DNA of 64,000 nt from Rhodobacteraceae bacterium Araon29 (GCA_039640505.1 CP046865.1:3538501-3602500); one strand, 5' to 3'. Counted from the first letter of the stretch, positions 1 through 7,582 are shown. Numbers and translations: made by a program. The notes: generated by a model not told the origin, from the sequence alone.

Positions 1-504
1 CACGCCACCATGGGCAAGCCCAAGCCAATTTCCCATAAAATTCGTTAGAATATCTTCGAGCAAGGTAAGCGCAAATTCTTGCTGTTCTGGATTTGCAAAC
101 TTGTCGGCATTTGTCATTTTATAGGTTTGTAGATCCGTCACATTTAAGGTTTCGGTGTACTTTTCATGTTGCGCACCAATATGTCCAAACTCCCAATACC
201 TTGATCCATCCTCGCGATCTTTCGAAGTTAACATGAACCTTTTTTCGGGCGACGTTGAAAACGCGATTGAGCGCCCTTCAATGTGCAAGATAAAGACAAA
301 GCCAGGCTCATCTCGGTCCTTGGATGTGTGTTCGTGCAAAAATACATCATCGCGGCTTGTCCAAACTGTATCGCAGTTCATGTCAAACCAGAAGCTCAAT
401 CCTGTTCGGGCGCCGCTGTAGGTTCTTTCTTTACCCGTTTTAAGTGGCTCCAGCTCGTAAGTACTACCTGTAAATTGCTTATTTCCATCTGCATCTATGA
501 ACAT
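1..504 (-). CDS. 194-residue array protein, copy 9 (partial, 3' end outside window)
   Basis: Ninth copy in transcription order; only residues 1-168 are in the window. Function unknown: no signal peptide, membrane segment or recognised catalytic motif. Variant states at the thirteen variable residues (15,16,18,19 / 30 / 42,44,45 / 58,60 / 84,88 / 95) are TYLE / S / MCD / ET / TK / K. The pair T84-K88 is unique to this copy: every other copy has T84 with E88 or K84 with K88, so it looks like a recombinant between the two haplotypes. An AGGA about 12 nt upstream of the ATG is a plausible ribosome site, shared by all copies. Confidence 0.85.
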   Translation of the reverse strand, partial: MFIDADGNKQFTGSTYELEPLKTGKERTYSGARTGLSFWFDMNCDTVWTSRDDVFLHEHTSKDRDEPGFVFILHIEGRSIAFSTSPEKRFMLTSKDREDGSRYWEFGHIGAQHEKYTETLNVTDLQTYKMTNADKFANPEQQEFALTLLEDILTNFMGNWLGLAHGGV

Positions 505-533
505 ATTCTATTTTTCCTAAAACAACGTAATTT

Positions 534-695
534 CTAAACCGTCTTAATGACCTTGGAATTAGCCAACTGTGTCGAACCTTCAGGTAGATCAATGCTCAGG
601 GTCCGAGCCGCATCTTTCAAATCCTCTAAGGTAAAGAAATTTCCAGAATTATTTGCCGCTTTTAATTCCGCCAAAAGTACCGCAAGATCGTTCAT
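534..695 (-). CDS. 53-residue array ORF preceding copy 9
   Basis: Small ORF starting MNDLAVLLAELKAANNSGNF and ending QLANSKVIKTV. Its ATG overlaps the TGA of the 194-codon gene upstream (ATGA), which implies translational coupling, and its TAG lies 29 nt before the next 194-codon gene. The predicted product is soluble and largely helical, with no membrane segment. The last ten residues equal the C-terminus of the 127-residue head protein at 6710-7093. Coding status is supported by exact conservation in every unit and by the coupling, not by any known family. Confidence 0.65.
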   Translation of the reverse strand: MNDLAVLLAELKAANNSGNFFTLEDLKDAARTLSIDLPEGSTQLANSKVIKTV

Positions 696-1276
696 TGTCT
701 TGCTCCCTCAACAAAGTCACCACGAGCAATTTTTTGCTGCAATTCTTGCGTGAAAATAACATCTGCTGACTGCACGCCACCATGGGCAAGCCCAAGCCAA
801 TTTCCCATAAAATTCGTTAGAATATCTTCGAGCAAGGTAAGCGCAAATTCTTGCTGTTCTGGATTTGCAAACTTGTCGGCATTTGTCATTTTATAGGTTT
901 GTAGATCCGTCACATTTAAGGTTTCGGTGTACTTTTCATGTTGCGCACCAATATGTCCAAACTCCCAATACCTTGATCCATCCTCGCGATCTTTCGAAGT
1001 TAACATGAACCTTTTTTCGGGCGACTTTGAAAACGCGATTGAGCGCCCTTCAATGTGCAAGATAAAGACAAAGCCAGGCTCATCTCGGTCCTTGGATGTG
1101 TGTTCGTGCAAAAATACATCATCGCGGCTTGTCCAAACTGTTTTGGAGTTTATGTCAAACCAGAAGCTCAATCCTGTTCGGGCGCCGCTGTAGGTTCTTT
1201 CTTTACCCGTTTTAAGTGGCTCCTGCTCGTAACTACTACCTGTAAATTGCTTATTTCCATCTGCATCTATGAACAT
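692..1276 (-). CDS. 194-residue array protein, copy 8
   Basis: Complete copy of the unknown 194-residue array protein. Variable residues read SYQE / S / ISK / ET / KK / K (positions 15,16,18,19 / 30 / 42,44,45 / 58,60 / 84,88 / 95). Residues 96-194 are identical to all other complete copies, including the stretch GNWLGLAHGG near residues 158-167. It pairs with copy 7 as a dimer that closely matches the copy 6/copy 5 dimer, differing only at 42-45. Its stop codon overlaps the start of the following 53-codon ORF. Confidence 0.88.
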   Translation of the reverse strand: MFIDADGNKQFTGSSYEQEPLKTGKERTYSGARTGLSFWFDINSKTVWTSRDDVFLHEHTSKDRDEPGFVFILHIEGRSIAFSKSPEKRFMLTSKDREDGSRYWEFGHIGAQHEKYTETLNVTDLQTYKMTNADKFANPEQQEFALTLLEDILTNFMGNWLGLAHGGVQSADVIFTQELQQKIARGDFVEGARQ

Positions 1277-1305
1277 ATTCTATTTTTCCTAAAACAACGT
1301 AATTT

Positions 1306-1467
1306 CTAAACCGTCTTAATGACCTTGGAATTAGCCAACTGTGTCGAACCTTCAGGTAGATCAATGCTCAGGGTCCGAGCCGCATCTTTCAAATCCTCTA
1401 AGGTAAAGAAATTTCCAGAATTATTTGCCGCTTTTAATTCCGCCAAAAGTACCGCAAGATCGTTCAT
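1306..1467 (-). CDS. 53-residue array ORF preceding copy 8
   Basis: Same small ORF as at 534-695, with Ala at residue 45. It overlaps the stop of copy 7 by ATGA and ends 29 nt before copy 8. Unknown function; support comes from conservation across units. Confidence 0.65.
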   Translation of the reverse strand: MNDLAVLLAELKAANNSGNFFTLEDLKDAARTLSIDLPEGSTQLANSKVIKTV

Positions 1468-2048
1468 TGTCTTGCTCCCTCAACAAAGTCACCACGAGCA
1501 ATTTTTTGCTGCAATTCTTGCGTGAAAATAACATCTGCTGACTGCACGCCACCATGGGCAAGCCCAAGCCAATTTCCCATAAAATTCGTTAGAATATCTT
1601 CGAGCAAGGTAAGCGCAAATTCTTGCTGTTCTGGATTTGCAAACTTGTCGGCATTTGTCATTTTATAGGTTTGTAGATCCGTCACATTTAAGGTTTCGGT
1701 GTACTTTTCATGTTGCGCACCAATATGTCCAAACTCCCAATACCTTGATCCATCCTCGCGATCATCGGAAGTTAACATGAACCTTTCTTCGGGCGACGTT
1801 GAAAACGCGATTGAGCGCCCTTCAATGTGCAAGATAAAGACAAAGCCAGGCTCATCTCGGTCCTTGGATCTGTGTTGATGCAAAAATACATCATCGCGGC
1901 TTGTCCAAACTGTATCGCAGTTCATGTCAAACCAGAAGCTCAATCCTGTTCGGGCGCCGCTGTAGGTTCTTTCTTTACCCGTTTTAAGTGGCCTCTTTTC
2001 GTAAGTACTACCTGTAAATTGCTTATTTCCATCTGCATCTATGAACAT
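1464..2048 (-). CDS. 194-residue array protein, copy 7
   Basis: Complete copy with variable residues TYKR / S / MCD / QR / TE / D. The protein is identical to copy 5 two units away, although copies 6 and 8 on either side differ. This spacing indicates duplication of a two-unit (1,544-bp) block or gene conversion. With copy 5 it alone carries Q58, encoded together with a synonymous change at His57 (CAT instead of CAC), so the patch moves as a small block. Function unknown. Confidence 0.88.
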   Translation of the reverse strand: MFIDADGNKQFTGSTYEKRPLKTGKERTYSGARTGLSFWFDMNCDTVWTSRDDVFLHQHRSKDRDEPGFVFILHIEGRSIAFSTSPEERFMLTSDDREDGSRYWEFGHIGAQHEKYTETLNVTDLQTYKMTNADKFANPEQQEFALTLLEDILTNFMGNWLGLAHGGVQSADVIFTQELQQKIARGDFVEGARQ

Positions 2049-2077
2049 ATTCTATTTTTCCTAAAACAACGTAATTT

Positions 2078-2239
2078 CTAAACCGTCTTAATGACCTTGG
2101 AATTAGCCAACTGTGTCGAACCTTCAGGTAGATCAATGCTCAGGGTCCGAGCCGCATCTTTCAAATCCTCTAAGGTAAAGAAATTTCCAGAATTATTTGC
2201 CGCTTTTAATTCCGCCAAAAGTACCGCAAGATCGTTCAT
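2078..2239 (-). CDS. 53-residue array ORF preceding copy 7
   Basis: Same 53-codon ORF as in the other units, Ala at residue 45. Coupled by ATGA to copy 6 upstream and followed after 29 nt by copy 7. Function unknown. Confidence 0.65.
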   Translation of the reverse strand: MNDLAVLLAELKAANNSGNFFTLEDLKDAARTLSIDLPEGSTQLANSKVIKTV

Positions 2240-2820
2240 TGTCTTGCTCCCTCAACAAAGTCACCACGAGCAATTTTTTGCTGCAATTCTTGCGTGAAAA
2301 TAACATCTGCTGACTGCACGCCACCATGGGCAAGCCCAAGCCAATTTCCCATAAAATTCGTTAGAATATCTTCGAGCAAGGTAAGCGCAAATTCTTGCTG
2401 TTCTGGATTTGCAAACTTGTCGGCATTTGTCATTTTATAGGTTTGTAGATCCGTCACATTTAAGGTTTCGGTGTACTTTTCATGTTGCGCACCAATATGT
2501 CCAAACTCCCAATACCTTGATCCATCCTCGCGATCTTTCGAAGTTAACATGAACCTTTTTTCGGGCGACTTTGAAAACGCGATTGAGCGCCCTTCAATGT
2601 GCAAGATAAAGACAAAGCCAGGCTCATCTCGGTCCTTGGATGTGTGTTCGTGCAAAAATACATCATCGCGGCTTGTCCAAACTGTATCGCAGTTCATGTC
2701 AAACCAGAAGCTCAATCCTGTTCGGGCGCCGCTGTAGGTTCTTTCTTTACCCGTTTTAAGTGGCTCCTGCTCGTAACTACTACCTGTAAATTGCTTATTT
2801 CCATCTGCATCTATGAACAT
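2236..2820 (-). CDS. 194-residue array protein, copy 6
   Basis: Complete copy with variable residues SYQE / S / MCD / ET / KK / K. It combines the SYQE patch of copies 1 and 8 with the MCD patch of copies 4, 5, 7 and 9, a clear mosaic. Residues 96-194 are invariant. No recognisable domain; cytoplasmic by lack of a signal sequence. Confidence 0.88.
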   Translation of the reverse strand: MFIDADGNKQFTGSSYEQEPLKTGKERTYSGARTGLSFWFDMNCDTVWTSRDDVFLHEHTSKDRDEPGFVFILHIEGRSIAFSKSPEKRFMLTSKDREDGSRYWEFGHIGAQHEKYTETLNVTDLQTYKMTNADKFANPEQQEFALTLLEDILTNFMGNWLGLAHGGVQSADVIFTQELQQKIARGDFVEGARQ

Positions 2821-2849
2821 ATTCTATTTTTCCTAAAACAACGTAATTT

Positions 2850-3011
2850 CTAAACCGTCTTAATGACCTTGGAATTAGCCAACTGTGTCGAACCTTCAGG
2901 TAGATCAATGCTCAGGGTCCGAGCCGCATCTTTCAAATCCTCTAAGGTAAAGAAATTTCCAGAATTATTTGCCGCTTTTAATTCCGCCAAAAGTACCGCA
3001 AGATCGTTCAT
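2850..3011 (-). CDS. 53-residue array ORF preceding copy 6
   Basis: Same 53-codon ORF, Ala at residue 45, overlapping the stop of copy 5 (ATGA) and followed by copy 6 after 29 nt. Function unknown. Confidence 0.65.
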   Translation of the reverse strand: MNDLAVLLAELKAANNSGNFFTLEDLKDAARTLSIDLPEGSTQLANSKVIKTV

Positions 3012-3592
3012 TGTCTTGCTCCCTCAACAAAGTCACCACGAGCAATTTTTTGCTGCAATTCTTGCGTGAAAATAACATCTGCTGACTGCACGCCACCATG
3101 GGCAAGCCCAAGCCAATTTCCCATAAAATTCGTTAGAATATCTTCGAGCAAGGTAAGCGCAAATTCTTGCTGTTCTGGATTTGCAAACTTGTCGGCATTT
3201 GTCATTTTATAGGTTTGTAGATCCGTCACATTTAAGGTTTCGGTGTACTTTTCATGTTGCGCACCAATATGTCCAAACTCCCAATACCTTGATCCATCCT
3301 CGCGATCATCGGAAGTTAACATGAACCTTTCTTCGGGCGACGTTGAAAACGCGATTGAGCGCCCTTCAATGTGCAAGATAAAGACAAAGCCAGGCTCATC
3401 TCGGTCCTTGGATCTGTGTTGATGCAAAAATACATCATCGCGGCTTGTCCAAACTGTATCGCAGTTCATGTCAAACCAGAAGCTCAATCCTGTTCGGGCG
3501 CCGCTGTAGGTTCTTTCTTTACCCGTTTTAAGTGGCCTCTTTTCGTAAGTACTACCTGTAAATTGCTTATTTCCATCTGCATCTATGAACAT
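3008..3592 (-). CDS. 194-residue array protein, copy 5
   Basis: Complete copy with variable residues TYKR / S / MCD / QR / TE / D, the same as copy 7. The N-terminal KR dipeptide at 18-19 reverses the charge of the QE or LE found in most other copies. Residues 96-194 are invariant. Function unknown. Confidence 0.88.
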   Translation of the reverse strand: MFIDADGNKQFTGSTYEKRPLKTGKERTYSGARTGLSFWFDMNCDTVWTSRDDVFLHQHRSKDRDEPGFVFILHIEGRSIAFSTSPEERFMLTSDDREDGSRYWEFGHIGAQHEKYTETLNVTDLQTYKMTNADKFANPEQQEFALTLLEDILTNFMGNWLGLAHGGVQSADVIFTQELQQKIARGDFVEGARQ

Positions 3593-3621
3593 ATTCTATT
3601 TTTCCTAAAACAACGTAATTT

Positions 3622-3783
3622 CTAAACCGTCTTAATGACCTTGGAATTAGCCAACTGTGTCGAACCTTCAGGTAGATCAATGCTCAGGGTCCGAGCCGCA
3701 TCTTTCAAATCCTCTAAGGTAAAGAAATTTCCAGAATTATTTGCCGCTTTTAATTCCGCCAAAAGTACCGCAAGATCGTTCAT
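3622..3783 (-). CDS. 53-residue array ORF preceding copy 5
   Basis: Same 53-codon ORF, Ala at residue 45, coupled to copy 4 by ATGA and followed by copy 5. Function unknown. Confidence 0.65.
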   Translation of the reverse strand: MNDLAVLLAELKAANNSGNFFTLEDLKDAARTLSIDLPEGSTQLANSKVIKTV

Positions 3784-4364
3784 TGTCTTGCTCCCTCAAC
3801 AAAGTCACCACGAGCAATTTTTTGCTGCAATTCTTGCGTGAAAATAACATCTGCTGACTGCACGCCACCATGGGCAAGCCCAAGCCAATTTCCCATAAAA
3901 TTCGTTAGAATATCTTCGAGCAAGGTAAGCGCAAATTCTTGCTGTTCTGGATTTGCAAACTTGTCGGCATTTGTCATTTTATAGGTTTGTAGATCCGTCA
4001 CATTTAAGGTTTCGGTGTACTTTTCATGTTGCGCACCAATATGTCCAAACTCCCAATACCTTGATCCATCCTCGCGATCTTTCGAAGTTAACATGAACCT
4101 TTTTTCGGGCGACTTTGAAAACGCGATTGAGCGCCCTTCAATGTGCAAGATAAAGACAAAGCCAGGCTCATCTCGGTCCTTGGATGTGTGTTCGTGCAAA
4201 AATACATCATCGCGGCTTGTCCAAACTGTATCGCAGTTCATGTCAAACCAGAAGCTCAATCCTGTTCGGGCGCCGCTGTAGGTTCTTTCTTTACCCGTTT
4301 TAAGTGGCTCCAGCTCGTAAGTACTACCTGTAAATTGCTTATTTCCATCTGCATCTATGAACAT
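3780..4364 (-). CDS. 194-residue array protein, copy 4
   Basis: Complete copy with variable residues TYLE / S / MCD / ET / KK / K. It shares the TYLE patch only with partial copy 9. Otherwise it equals copy 6, so a single N-terminal patch exchange separates the two. Function unknown. Confidence 0.88.
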   Translation of the reverse strand: MFIDADGNKQFTGSTYELEPLKTGKERTYSGARTGLSFWFDMNCDTVWTSRDDVFLHEHTSKDRDEPGFVFILHIEGRSIAFSKSPEKRFMLTSKDREDGSRYWEFGHIGAQHEKYTETLNVTDLQTYKMTNADKFANPEQQEFALTLLEDILTNFMGNWLGLAHGGVQSADVIFTQELQQKIARGDFVEGARQ

Positions 4365-4393
4365 ATTCTATTTTTCCTAAAACAACGTAATTT

Positions 4394-4555
4394 CTAAACC
4401 GTCTTAATGACCTTGGAATTAGCCAACTGTGTCGAACCTTCAGGTAGATCAATGCTCAGGGTCCGAGCCGCATCTTTCAAATCCTCTAAGGTAAAGAAAT
4501 TTCCAGAATTATTTGCCGCTTTTAATTCCGCCAAAAGTACCGCAAGATCGTTCAT
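4394..4555 (-). CDS. 53-residue array ORF preceding copy 4
   Basis: Same 53-codon ORF, Ala at residue 45. It overlaps the stop of copy 3 by ATGA and precedes copy 4 by 29 nt. Function unknown. Confidence 0.65.
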   Translation of the reverse strand: MNDLAVLLAELKAANNSGNFFTLEDLKDAARTLSIDLPEGSTQLANSKVIKTV

Positions 4556-5136
4556 TGTCTTGCTCCCTCAACAAAGTCACCACGAGCAATTTTTTGCTGC
4601 AATTCTTGCGTGAAAATAACATCTGCTGACTGCACGCCACCATGGGCAAGCCCAAGCCAATTTCCCATAAAATTCGTTAGAATATCTTCGAGCAAGGTAA
4701 GCGCAAATTCTTGCTGTTCTGGATTTGCAAACTTGTCGGCATTTGTCATTTTATAGGTTTGTAGATCCGTCACATTTAAGGTTTCGGTGTACTTTTCATG
4801 TTGCGCACCAATATGTCCAAACTCCCAATACCTTGATCCATCCTCGCGATCATCGGAAGTTAACATGAACCTTTTTTCGGGCGACTTTGAAAACGCGATT
4901 GAGCGCCCTTCAATGTGCAAGATAAAGACAAAGCCAGGCTCATCTCGGTCCTTGGATGTGTGTTCGTGCAAAAATACATCATCGCGGCTTGTCCAAACTG
5001 TAAAGGAGTTCATGTCAAACCAGAAGCTCAATCCTGTTCGGGCGCCGTTGTAGGTTCTTTCTTTACCCGTTTTAAGTGGCCTCTTTTCGTAAGTACTACC
5101 TGTAAATTGCTTATTTCCATCTGCATCTATGAACAT
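4552..5136 (-). CDS. 194-residue array protein, copy 3
   Basis: Complete copy with variable residues TYKR / N / MSF / ET / KK / D. It is the only copy with Asn30 (all others Ser) and pairs F45 with M42; copy 2 pairs F45 with I42. It also combines K84-K88 with D95, which no other copy does. Residues 96-194 are invariant. Function unknown. Confidence 0.88.
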   Translation of the reverse strand: MFIDADGNKQFTGSTYEKRPLKTGKERTYNGARTGLSFWFDMNSFTVWTSRDDVFLHEHTSKDRDEPGFVFILHIEGRSIAFSKSPEKRFMLTSDDREDGSRYWEFGHIGAQHEKYTETLNVTDLQTYKMTNADKFANPEQQEFALTLLEDILTNFMGNWLGLAHGGVQSADVIFTQELQQKIARGDFVEGARQ

Positions 5137-5165
5137 ATTCTATTTTTCCTAAAACAACGTAATTT

Positions 5166-5327
5166 CTAAACCGTCTTAATGACCTTGGAATTAACCAACT
5201 GTGTCGAACCTTCAGGTAGATCAATGCTCAGGGTCCGAGCCGCATCTTTCAAATCCTCTAAGGTAAAGAAATTTCCAGAATTATTTGCCGCTTTTAATTC
5301 CGCCAAAAGTACCGCAAGATCGTTCAT
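5166..5327 (-). CDS. 53-residue array ORF preceding copy 3 (A45V)
   Basis: 53-codon ORF as in the other units but with Val at residue 45 (GTT for GCT), shared only with the ORF at 5938-6099. It is coupled to copy 2 by ATGA. The variant marks the units nearest the head of the array. Function unknown. Confidence 0.65.
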   Translation of the reverse strand: MNDLAVLLAELKAANNSGNFFTLEDLKDAARTLSIDLPEGSTQLVNSKVIKTV

Positions 5328-5908
5328 TGTCTTGCTCCCTCAACAAAGTCACCACGAGCAATTTTTTGCTGCAATTCTTGCGTGAAAATAACATCTGCTG
5401 ACTGCACGCCACCATGGGCAAGCCCAAGCCAATTTCCCATAAAATTCGTTAGAATATCTTCGAGCAAGGTAAGCGCAAATTCTTGCTGTTCTGGATTTGC
5501 AAACTTGTCGGCATTTGTCATTTTATAGGTTTGTAGATCCGTCACATTTAAGGTTTCGGTGTACTTTTCATGTTGCGCACCAATATGTCCAAACTCCCAA
5601 TACCTTGATCCATCCTCGCGATCATCGGAAGTTAACATGAACCTTTCTTCGGGCGACGTTGAAAACGCGATTGAGCGCCCTTCAATGTGCAAGATAAAGA
5701 CAAAGCCAGGCTCATCTCGGTCCTTGGATGTGTGTTCGTGCAAAAATACATCATCGCGGCTTGTCCAAACTGTAAAGGAGTTTATGTCAAACCAGAAGCT
5801 CAATCCTGTTCGGGCGCCGCTGTAGGTTCTTTCTTTACCCGTTTTAAGTGGCTCCTGCTCGAAACTACTACCTGTAAATTGCTTATTTCCATCTGCATCT
5901 ATGAACAT
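5324..5908 (-). CDS. 194-residue array protein, copy 2
   Basis: Complete copy with variable residues SFQE / S / ISF / ET / TE / D. It is the only copy with Phe16 (all others Tyr). It joins the ISF patch to the TE patch seen in copies 1, 5 and 7. Residues 96-194 are invariant. Function unknown. Confidence 0.88.
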   Translation of the reverse strand: MFIDADGNKQFTGSSFEQEPLKTGKERTYSGARTGLSFWFDINSFTVWTSRDDVFLHEHTSKDRDEPGFVFILHIEGRSIAFSTSPEERFMLTSDDREDGSRYWEFGHIGAQHEKYTETLNVTDLQTYKMTNADKFANPEQQEFALTLLEDILTNFMGNWLGLAHGGVQSADVIFTQELQQKIARGDFVEGARQ

Positions 5909-5937
5909 ATTCTATTTTTCCTAAAACAACGTAATTT

Positions 5938-6099
5938 CTAAACCGTCTTAATGACCTTGGAATTAACCAACTGTGTCGAACCTTCAGGTAGATCAATGCT
6001 CAGGGTCCGAGCCGCATCTTTCAAATCCTCTAAGGTAAAGAAATTTCCAGAATTATTTGCCGCTTTTAATTCCGCCAAAAGTACCGCAAGATCGTTCAT
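5938..6099 (-). CDS. 53-residue array ORF preceding copy 2 (A45V)
   Basis: 53-codon ORF with Val at residue 45, otherwise as in the other units. It overlaps the stop of copy 1 by ATGA and is followed by copy 2 after 29 nt. Function unknown. Confidence 0.65.
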   Translation of the reverse strand: MNDLAVLLAELKAANNSGNFFTLEDLKDAARTLSIDLPEGSTQLVNSKVIKTV

Positions 6100-6680
6100 T
6101 GTCTTGCTCCCTCAACAAAGTCACCACGAGCAATTTTTTGCTGCAATTCTTGCGTGAAAATAACATCTGCTGACTGCACGCCACCATGGGCAAGCCCAAG
6201 CCAATTTCCCATAAAATTCGTTAGAATATCTTCGAGCAAGGTAAGCGCAAATTCTTGCTGTTCTGGATTTGCAAACTTGTCGGCATTTGTCATTTTATAG
6301 GTTTGTAGATCCGTCACATTTAAGGTTTCGGTGTACTTTTCATGTTGCGCACCAATATGTCCAAACTCCCAATACCTTGATCCATCCTCGCGATCATCGG
6401 AAGTTAACATGAACCTTTCTTCGGGCGACGTTGAAAACGCGATTGAGCGCCCTTCAATGTGCAAGATAAAGACAAAGCCAGGCTCATCTCGGTCCTTGGA
6501 TCTGTGTTCGTGCAAAAATACATCATCGCGGCTTGTCCAAACTGTTTTGGAGTTTATGTCAAACCAGAAGCTCAATCCTGTTCGGGCGCCGCTGTAGGTT
6601 CTTTCTTTACCCGTTTTAAGTGGCTCCTGCTCGTAACTACTACCTGTAAATTGCTTATTTCCATCTGCATCTATGAACAT
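6096..6680 (-). CDS. 194-residue array protein, copy 1 (promoter-proximal)
   Basis: First copy of the array in transcription order, 29 nt after the stop of the 127-codon head gene. Variable residues read SYQE / S / ISK / ER / TE / D; the E58-R60 pair is unique to it (others have E58-T60 or Q58-R60). The predicted protein is soluble, with an aromatic-rich first half and an acidic, helix-prone second half. Residues 96-194 are identical in all complete copies. No family recognised. Being next to the head gene it may be the most highly expressed copy, which is inference. Confidence 0.88.
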   Translation of the reverse strand: MFIDADGNKQFTGSSYEQEPLKTGKERTYSGARTGLSFWFDINSKTVWTSRDDVFLHEHRSKDRDEPGFVFILHIEGRSIAFSTSPEERFMLTSDDREDGSRYWEFGHIGAQHEKYTETLNVTDLQTYKMTNADKFANPEQQEFALTLLEDILTNFMGNWLGLAHGGVQSADVIFTQELQQKIARGDFVEGARQ

Positions 6681-6709
6681 ATTCTATTTTTCCTAAAACA
6701 ACGTAATTT

Positions 6710-7093
6710 CTAAACCGTCTTAATGACCTTGGAATTAGCCAAGGCTTCTTTCAACTCAATCGCCCCAAAAATCCGCCCCGGATTGGCATTATGAACAACT
6801 GCGACAATATCACCGAAGATATTCGCGGTGTAACCAGCAGACCCAATGCCCCAAGGGCTGTCTGGCGCGGCGGCGTCGACGGAACCGGAAAAACCGGGAG
6901 TTAACGCATCGGCATCTTCTATCGCTTGTCGAACCTCTTTATTTTGCAAAATCTTTCCCACATCGGTGTTACCGTTATGGGTGATATGAGCTGATCCAGA
7001 GGCAGCGGCTAGCTCTGTATAAAAAACCCACCCCAGAGCGCCAACCAAGAGTAGAAAATCGCCAAAACAGGTTATTTTAAACAAGCGCCTCAT
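6710..7093 (-). CDS. 127-residue membrane-anchored or exported protein heading array 1
   Basis: Unknown protein with a short basic N-terminus (MRRLFK), a hydrophobic segment at about residues 10-25 and a small-residue region (AAASGSA) that could be a signal peptidase site; it is therefore either exported or anchored. It occupies the place of the 53-codon ORF at the head of the array and ends with the same ten residues, LANSKVIKTV; the shared DNA runs from the array into this gene up to 6742. The simplest reading is that the 3' end of this gene was captured in every repeat unit, or the reverse. It starts 36 nt after the VOC gene on the same strand, so both probably share a transcript with the array. 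No clear Shine-Dalgarno precedes the ATG. Confidence 0.7.
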   Translation of the reverse strand: MRRLFKITCFGDFLLLVGALGWVFYTELAAASGSAHITHNGNTDVGKILQNKEVRQAIEDADALTPGFSGSVDAAAPDSPWGIGSAGYTANIFGDIVAVVHNANPGRIFGAIELKEALANSKVIKTV

Positions 7094-7129
7094 TTATCGG
7101 CACGCAGATGTTGCCAAAGCCCTTGCTGG

Positions 7130-7516
7130 TCATGTGGCCACAAACTCAACCTTGATCCGGTCGGGGTCTTCAATAAAAAGTGCATAATAATCCTTACCAC
7201 CCGCAAAGGGATATTTGTCGTCATAAAGGCAGGAAATTGCCTGCGCCCAACAATGCTGTCGTAAACCATCAACACGCTGCTGCCCTTCTACGCGAAACGC
7301 CAGATGGTTTAGGCCAACCCCACATCTGTGATAGGGGTGCGCGGCTTGTTTTTCAGCAACTTGAATGAACGTTAGATACCCCTCGCTATCTTTGCCAAGG
7401 GTAAACCCATCTTCCCAACGTCCGGTAGCGCAATATCCGATCTGACCCAAGATATCAGACCAGAACGCATAGGATTTCTCAAGGTTTGAGACATAAATTT
7501 CGATATGATGCAGCAT
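7130..7516 (-). CDS. VOC (glyoxalase/bleomycin-resistance fold) family protein
   Basis: A 128-residue single-domain vicinal-oxygen-chelate protein: it opens with MLHHIEIYVSNLEKSYAFWS (first metal-site His and the typical beta-alpha start), has a central GLNHLAFRV strand with a second His, and ends LFIEDPDRIKVEFV with the C-terminal Glu ligand. These proteins are metal-dependent lyases, dioxygenases or binding proteins; the substrate cannot be read from the sequence. It is the first gene of the apparent minus-strand transcript that continues through the 127-codon gene into array 1. Confidence 0.85.
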   Translation of the reverse strand: MLHHIEIYVSNLEKSYAFWSDILGQIGYCATGRWEDGFTLGKDSEGYLTFIQVAEKQAAHPYHRCGVGLNHLAFRVEGQQRVDGLRQHCWAQAISCLYDDKYPFAGGKDYYALFIEDPDRIKVEFVAT

Positions 7517-7582
7517 TTAAATATCAAGCTTAAATCGGCAAAAACCGCAGCCGACACTTACTGGCGTATCTTTTGCAATTTT

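Larger units (their letters stand above)
1..6742 (-). repeat. 772-bp tandem gene array (array 1)
   Basis: Sequence repeats with an exact 772-bp period and no indels from the left edge to 6742; eight full units and a partial ninth are visible. Read on the minus strand, each unit is a 53-codon ORF, a 29-nt gap and a 194-codon ORF whose TGA overlaps the ATG of the next 53-codon ORF (ATGA). The right boundary is sharp: identity to the other units stops at 6742, inside the 3' end of the 127-codon head gene. Units differ by few substitutions, concentrated in the first half of the 194-codon gene. The array continues beyond position 1, so its total copy number is unknown. Base composition is visibly lower in GC than the neighbouring argG gene. 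Confidence 0.97.

Noticed and set aside
155..6713. Plus-strand open frames of 68, 84 and 88 codons repeated through array 1
   Set aside because: They are antisense to the 194-codon and 53-codon genes, keep open only because the repeats are near identical, lack ribosome sites, and vary wherever the minus-strand genes vary.
1..6742. CRISPR array or satellite DNA
   Set aside because: The 772-bp period is far too long for CRISPR, there are no spacers, and each unit holds coupled open reading frames with protein-level constraint.
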